This document shows, in pieces, positions 4,990 to 7,128 of a stretch of DNA of 7,128 bases. The notes below the pieces were generated by a model. The model saw only the letters and a program-made list of their open reading frames with translations. It had not been told where the DNA came from and ran no database searches. Each line of letters begins with the position of its first letter. Position 1 is the first letter of the stretch. The DNA lies in NCBI GenBank assembly GCA_039796935.1, contig JBDKIV010000090.1:1-7128 (forward strand). Direction: 5' to 3'. The position numbers were made by a program, and so were the translations under genes. This DNA comes from VFMC01 sp039796935. GTDB lineage: Bacteria; Actinomycetota; Acidimicrobiia; Acidimicrobiales; Ilumatobacteraceae.

Positions 4990-6608
4990 ACGACTCGCCG
5001 ACCACGCTCCCGGCCAGGACGGTCGTGGCGCTGGCAGCGCTCCCGGTCGTCTTCCTCGGAGTCTTCTTCGTGTGGCCCGTCTCGAGCCTGCTCGGCGAGG
5101 TCATCACAGGATCGGCAACAGCTCGAATCCTCCGGCGGGGTGACCTCTGGTCGGTCGTGTGGTTCACGTGCTGGCAGGCCGCCATCAGCACCGCAGCGAC
5201 ACTCGTGGCAGGCCTCGGCCCGGCATACCTGCTGGCCCGATGGCGATTCCCGGGGCACCGGGTGCTCTCGGCGGTGGTGACGGTTCCGTTCCTGCTCCCG
5301 ACCGTCGTCGTGGGTGCCGCATTCACCACGCTGCTCCCCGACCGCATGCTCGGCACGGCGCTCGCCGTGATCATCGCCCACGTGTTCTTCAACGTCGCCG
5401 TCGTCGTACGAGTGGTCGGGACCGTGTGGGGTCAGCTTCCTCCGGAACTGATCGATGCCGCACGGGTGCTCGGCGCCTCGCCCTGGCGTGCGACCCGCAT
5501 GGTCACGTTCCCGATCCTGCGACCAGCGATCGTGGCCGCTGCGACCATCGTGTTCCTGTTCACCTTCACCTCCTTCGGTGTGGTCCAGATACTCGGTGGT
5601 CCGCGCAACCCGACGATGGAGGTCGAGATCGCCCGCCGGGCCACCCAGTTGGGCGACATCGGCGGCGCCGCCGTGCTCTCCGTCCTGCAACTCGTGATGC
5701 TCGCCACCGCCGTCGCCCTGGCCGGTCGCCTCGCCCCGACGACCGTTCGCGTCTCGCTGGTCGACCACCCCCACCCGTCCCGCCGCGGGTCCTCCCCGAC
5801 GCGCCACTCGCGCCGCACCCGTGCCGTGGTGCGACTCGCTGCCGCATGCACCGCGATCGCCATGGCCGCCCCGCTCCTCGCTCTGGCGGTGTCGTCGCTC
5901 CGGCCGGCTGGGCGGTGGTCGATGACCGCCTGGCGAACCCTGTTCGACCAGCAGGCGATTCGGCCCGGCGTGTCGCTCGGCATCGATCCTGCCGCTGCCA
6001 TCACCGCATCGCTGCGCTATGCGGTGGTCGCAACGGCGATCAGCGTCACGGTGGGGGCGGTGGCGAGTCTTGCGATCGCATCGGCCCGGCGACGTGGCCG
6101 CCTGCTCGACGTCGGGCTGATGCTGCCGCTGGCCACCTCTGCTGTCACGATCGGGTTCGGCATGCTGATCACCTTCGACACCGGTCCCGTCGATTGGCGC
6201 GACGACTGGTGGATCGTGCCGATCGGCCACGCACTCGTCGCGGTCCCGTTCGTCGTTCGAACCACGCTGCCCGTCCTTCGGGCCCGACCTGTTGCGTGGC
6301 TCGACGCTGCAGCGACACTTGGTGCATCGCCGACGCGTGCGTGGTGGGAGATCGACGTGCGGCGGCTGCGACGTCCACTGGTGGCGGGCGCCGGTTTCTC
6401 GCTCGCGGTGTCGCTCGGCGAGTTCGGAGCCACCTCGGTGCTCAGCCGTACCGGCGATGCGACGCTCCCGCTGGCCATCGGCCAACTGCTCGGCCGCGCC
6501 GGCGACATACCCCGAGCCCAGGCGTCGGCCCTCGCCGTGGTTCTCGCCGTCGTCACGGTCTCGATCCTCGTGCTGGTCGACGTGATCACCGAGGACGCAG
6601 GATCCTGA
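4965..6608 (+). CDS. thiP: Thiamine ABC transporter, two-domain permease
   Basis: This inner-membrane channel subunit has 547 residues, close to the roughly 540 of E. coli ThiP. Two BPD-type permease halves are fused. The first has helices at about 19-40, 66-90, 103-125, 132-153, 187-210 and 234-253, with its EAA coupling loop at 161-190 (ELIDAARVLG...P183-ILRP). A Pro/Arg/Ser-rich linker (265-287) follows. The second has helices at about 290-311, 350-372, 381-402, 417-437, 474-492 and 520-541, with EAA loop A444-WLDAAATLGASPTRAWWEI...R470-P. Each EAA loop docks on the ATPase ThiQ. GTG 4965 is the called start and overlaps thiB by 25 bases. CTG 4986, overlapping the thiB TGA, is the alternative. 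Neither has a clear Shine-Dalgarno, so coupling to thiB translation is likely. Confidence 0.93.
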   Translation: MDRVGAALNDSPTTLPARTVVALAALPVVFLGVFFVWPVSSLLGEVITGSATARILRRGDLWSVVWFTCWQAAISTAATLVAGLGPAYLLARWRFPGHRVLSAVVTVPFLLPTVVVGAAFTTLLPDRMLGTALAVIIAHVFFNVAVVVRVVGTVWGQLPPELIDAARVLGASPWRATRMVTFPILRPAIVAAATIVFLFTFTSFGVVQILGGPRNPTMEVEIARRATQLGDIGGAAVLSVLQLVMLATAVALAGRLAPTTVRVSLVDHPHPSRRGSSPTRHSRRTRAVVRLAAACTAIAMAAPLLALAVSSLRPAGRWSMTAWRTLFDQQAIRPGVSLGIDPAAAITASLRYAVVATAISVTVGAVASLAIASARRRGRLLDVGLMLPLATSAVTIGFGMLITFDTGPVDWRDDWWIVPIGHALVAVPFVVRTTLPVLRARPVAWLDAAATLGASPTRAWWEIDVRRLRRPLVAGAGFSLAVSLGEFGATSVLSRTGDATLPLAIGQLLGRAGDIPRAQASALAVVLAVVTVSILVLVDVITEDAGS

Positions 6609-6610
6609 GC

Positions 6611-7128
6611 ATGCTCGACGTACGCGACGTGGTCGTCGAGTGGGAGGGTCGGCTCGTGCTGGATCACGTCTCGGTGCGGGTCGGCGACGACGAGATCGTC
6701 GCGTTGCAGGGCCCGTCGGGATCGGGCAAGACCACCCTGCTCCGGGTGATCGCCGGTCTGCTCGTGCCGAGGTCGGGGACCGTGCTCCTCGACGGTGTCG
6801 ACATCACCCGGGTGACTCCGCACCGTCGGGGTGTCGGCCTGGTCTTCCAGGACGAGCAACTCTTCCCGCACCTCGACGTCGGCGGCAACATCGAGTTCGG
6901 GTTGCGGATGCGACACCAGGACCGGGCGACCCGCTCAGCTCGGGTGGCGGAGCTGCTCGAGCTGGTCGGGCTCGCGGGATTCGAGCGGCGGCACGTCGGC
7001 TCGCTCAGTGGTGGCGAGGCCAAGCGCGTCGCTCTGGCTCGCTCGCTCGCACCGTCGCCGCCGGTCCTGCTGCTCGACGAGCCGCTCACCGGGCTCGACC
7101 GTGACCTCCGAGACCGCTTGGCGGTCGA
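6611..7128 (+). CDS. thiQ: Thiamine ABC transporter, ATP-binding subunit, partial at right edge
   Basis: This ABC ATPase powers ThiP. The first 172 codons are present and the frame is open at the window end. Visible motifs are Walker A G34-PSGSGKT-T42, Q-loop V78-FQDEQLFPHLDV with Q80, ABC signature L132-SGGEAKRVALARS, Walker B V152-LLLDE with D156 and E157, and D-loop L159-TGLD. Only the switch His and the C-terminal end are missing. The signature tail GEAKR differs from the more common GQQQR but keeps the needed LSGG. ATG 6611 follows the thiP stop (6606-6608) by two bases. Neighbouring thiB and thiP make the thiamine assignment much stronger than the ATPase sequence alone could. Confidence 0.93.
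   Translation, partial: MLDVRDVVVEWEGRLVLDHVSVRVGDDEIVALQGPSGSGKTTLLRVIAGLLVPRSGTVLLDGVDITRVTPHRRGVGLVFQDEQLFPHLDVGGNIEFGLRMRHQDRATRSARVAELLELVGLAGFERRHVGSLSGGEAKRVALARSLAPSPPVLLLDEPLTGLDRDLRDRLAV

Noticed and set aside
4635..6485. 616-codon minus-strand open frame opposite thiB and thiP
   Set aside because: It is a GC-rich shadow. The plus strand encodes clear ThiB and ThiP motifs, and the antisense product is a repetitive Arg/Gly/Asp/His mixture without domains.

Overview
The window is GC-rich, gene-dense DNA with GTG/TTG starts, short gaps and actinobacterial-style regulation. It looks like the chromosome of a high-GC actinobacterium. Codon and protein style suggest Acidimicrobiia (Ilumatobacter-like), but that placement is an inference. 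There are no rRNA or tRNA genes, insertion sequences, phage genes or CRISPR arrays, and no gene-free stretch longer than about 90 bases.

Layout. (1) Positions 1-97 hold the last 31 codons of a plus-strand protein, probably an alpha/beta hydrolase. (2) Positions 98-2132 hold a compact minus-strand cluster, in transcription order: a short-chain dehydrogenase/reductase (2132-1353), an NfuA-type iron-sulfur carrier (1322-669) and a small predicted lipoprotein (661-98). The hydrolase and lipoprotein stop codons abut exactly inside a 12-bp perfect palindrome. (3) An 81-bp divergent region (2133-2213) separates the dehydrogenase from a plus-strand EamA/DMT-family membrane transporter (2214-3221). 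(4) From about 3154 to the right edge lies a thiamine-salvage operon: a TPP riboswitch, thiamine pyrophosphokinase (thiN), the thiamine-binding lipoprotein ThiB, the two-domain permease ThiP and the ATPase ThiQ, which runs off the window.

How the genes work together. ThiB captures external thiamine, ThiP with ThiQ imports it at the cost of ATP, and ThiN pyrophosphorylates it directly to TPP. TPP then binds the riboswitch at the head of the operon and should shut expression down. The thiN Shine-Dalgarno is itself the 3' strand of the aptamer P4 helix, so control is probably translational, with no separate expression platform. The coupled junctions downstream (ATGA overlap thiN/thiB, 25-base overlap thiB/thiP, 2-base gap thiP/thiQ) would pass this control along the operon.

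The most unusual part is 3069-3247. The upstream transporter reads through three 21-bp tandem repeats, a candidate thiN promoter and most of the riboswitch aptamer before stopping inside the aptamer's universally conserved core. The aptamer is therefore both RNA sensor and protein-coding sequence for the transporter tail. I found no clear evidence of an entirely new multi-gene system.
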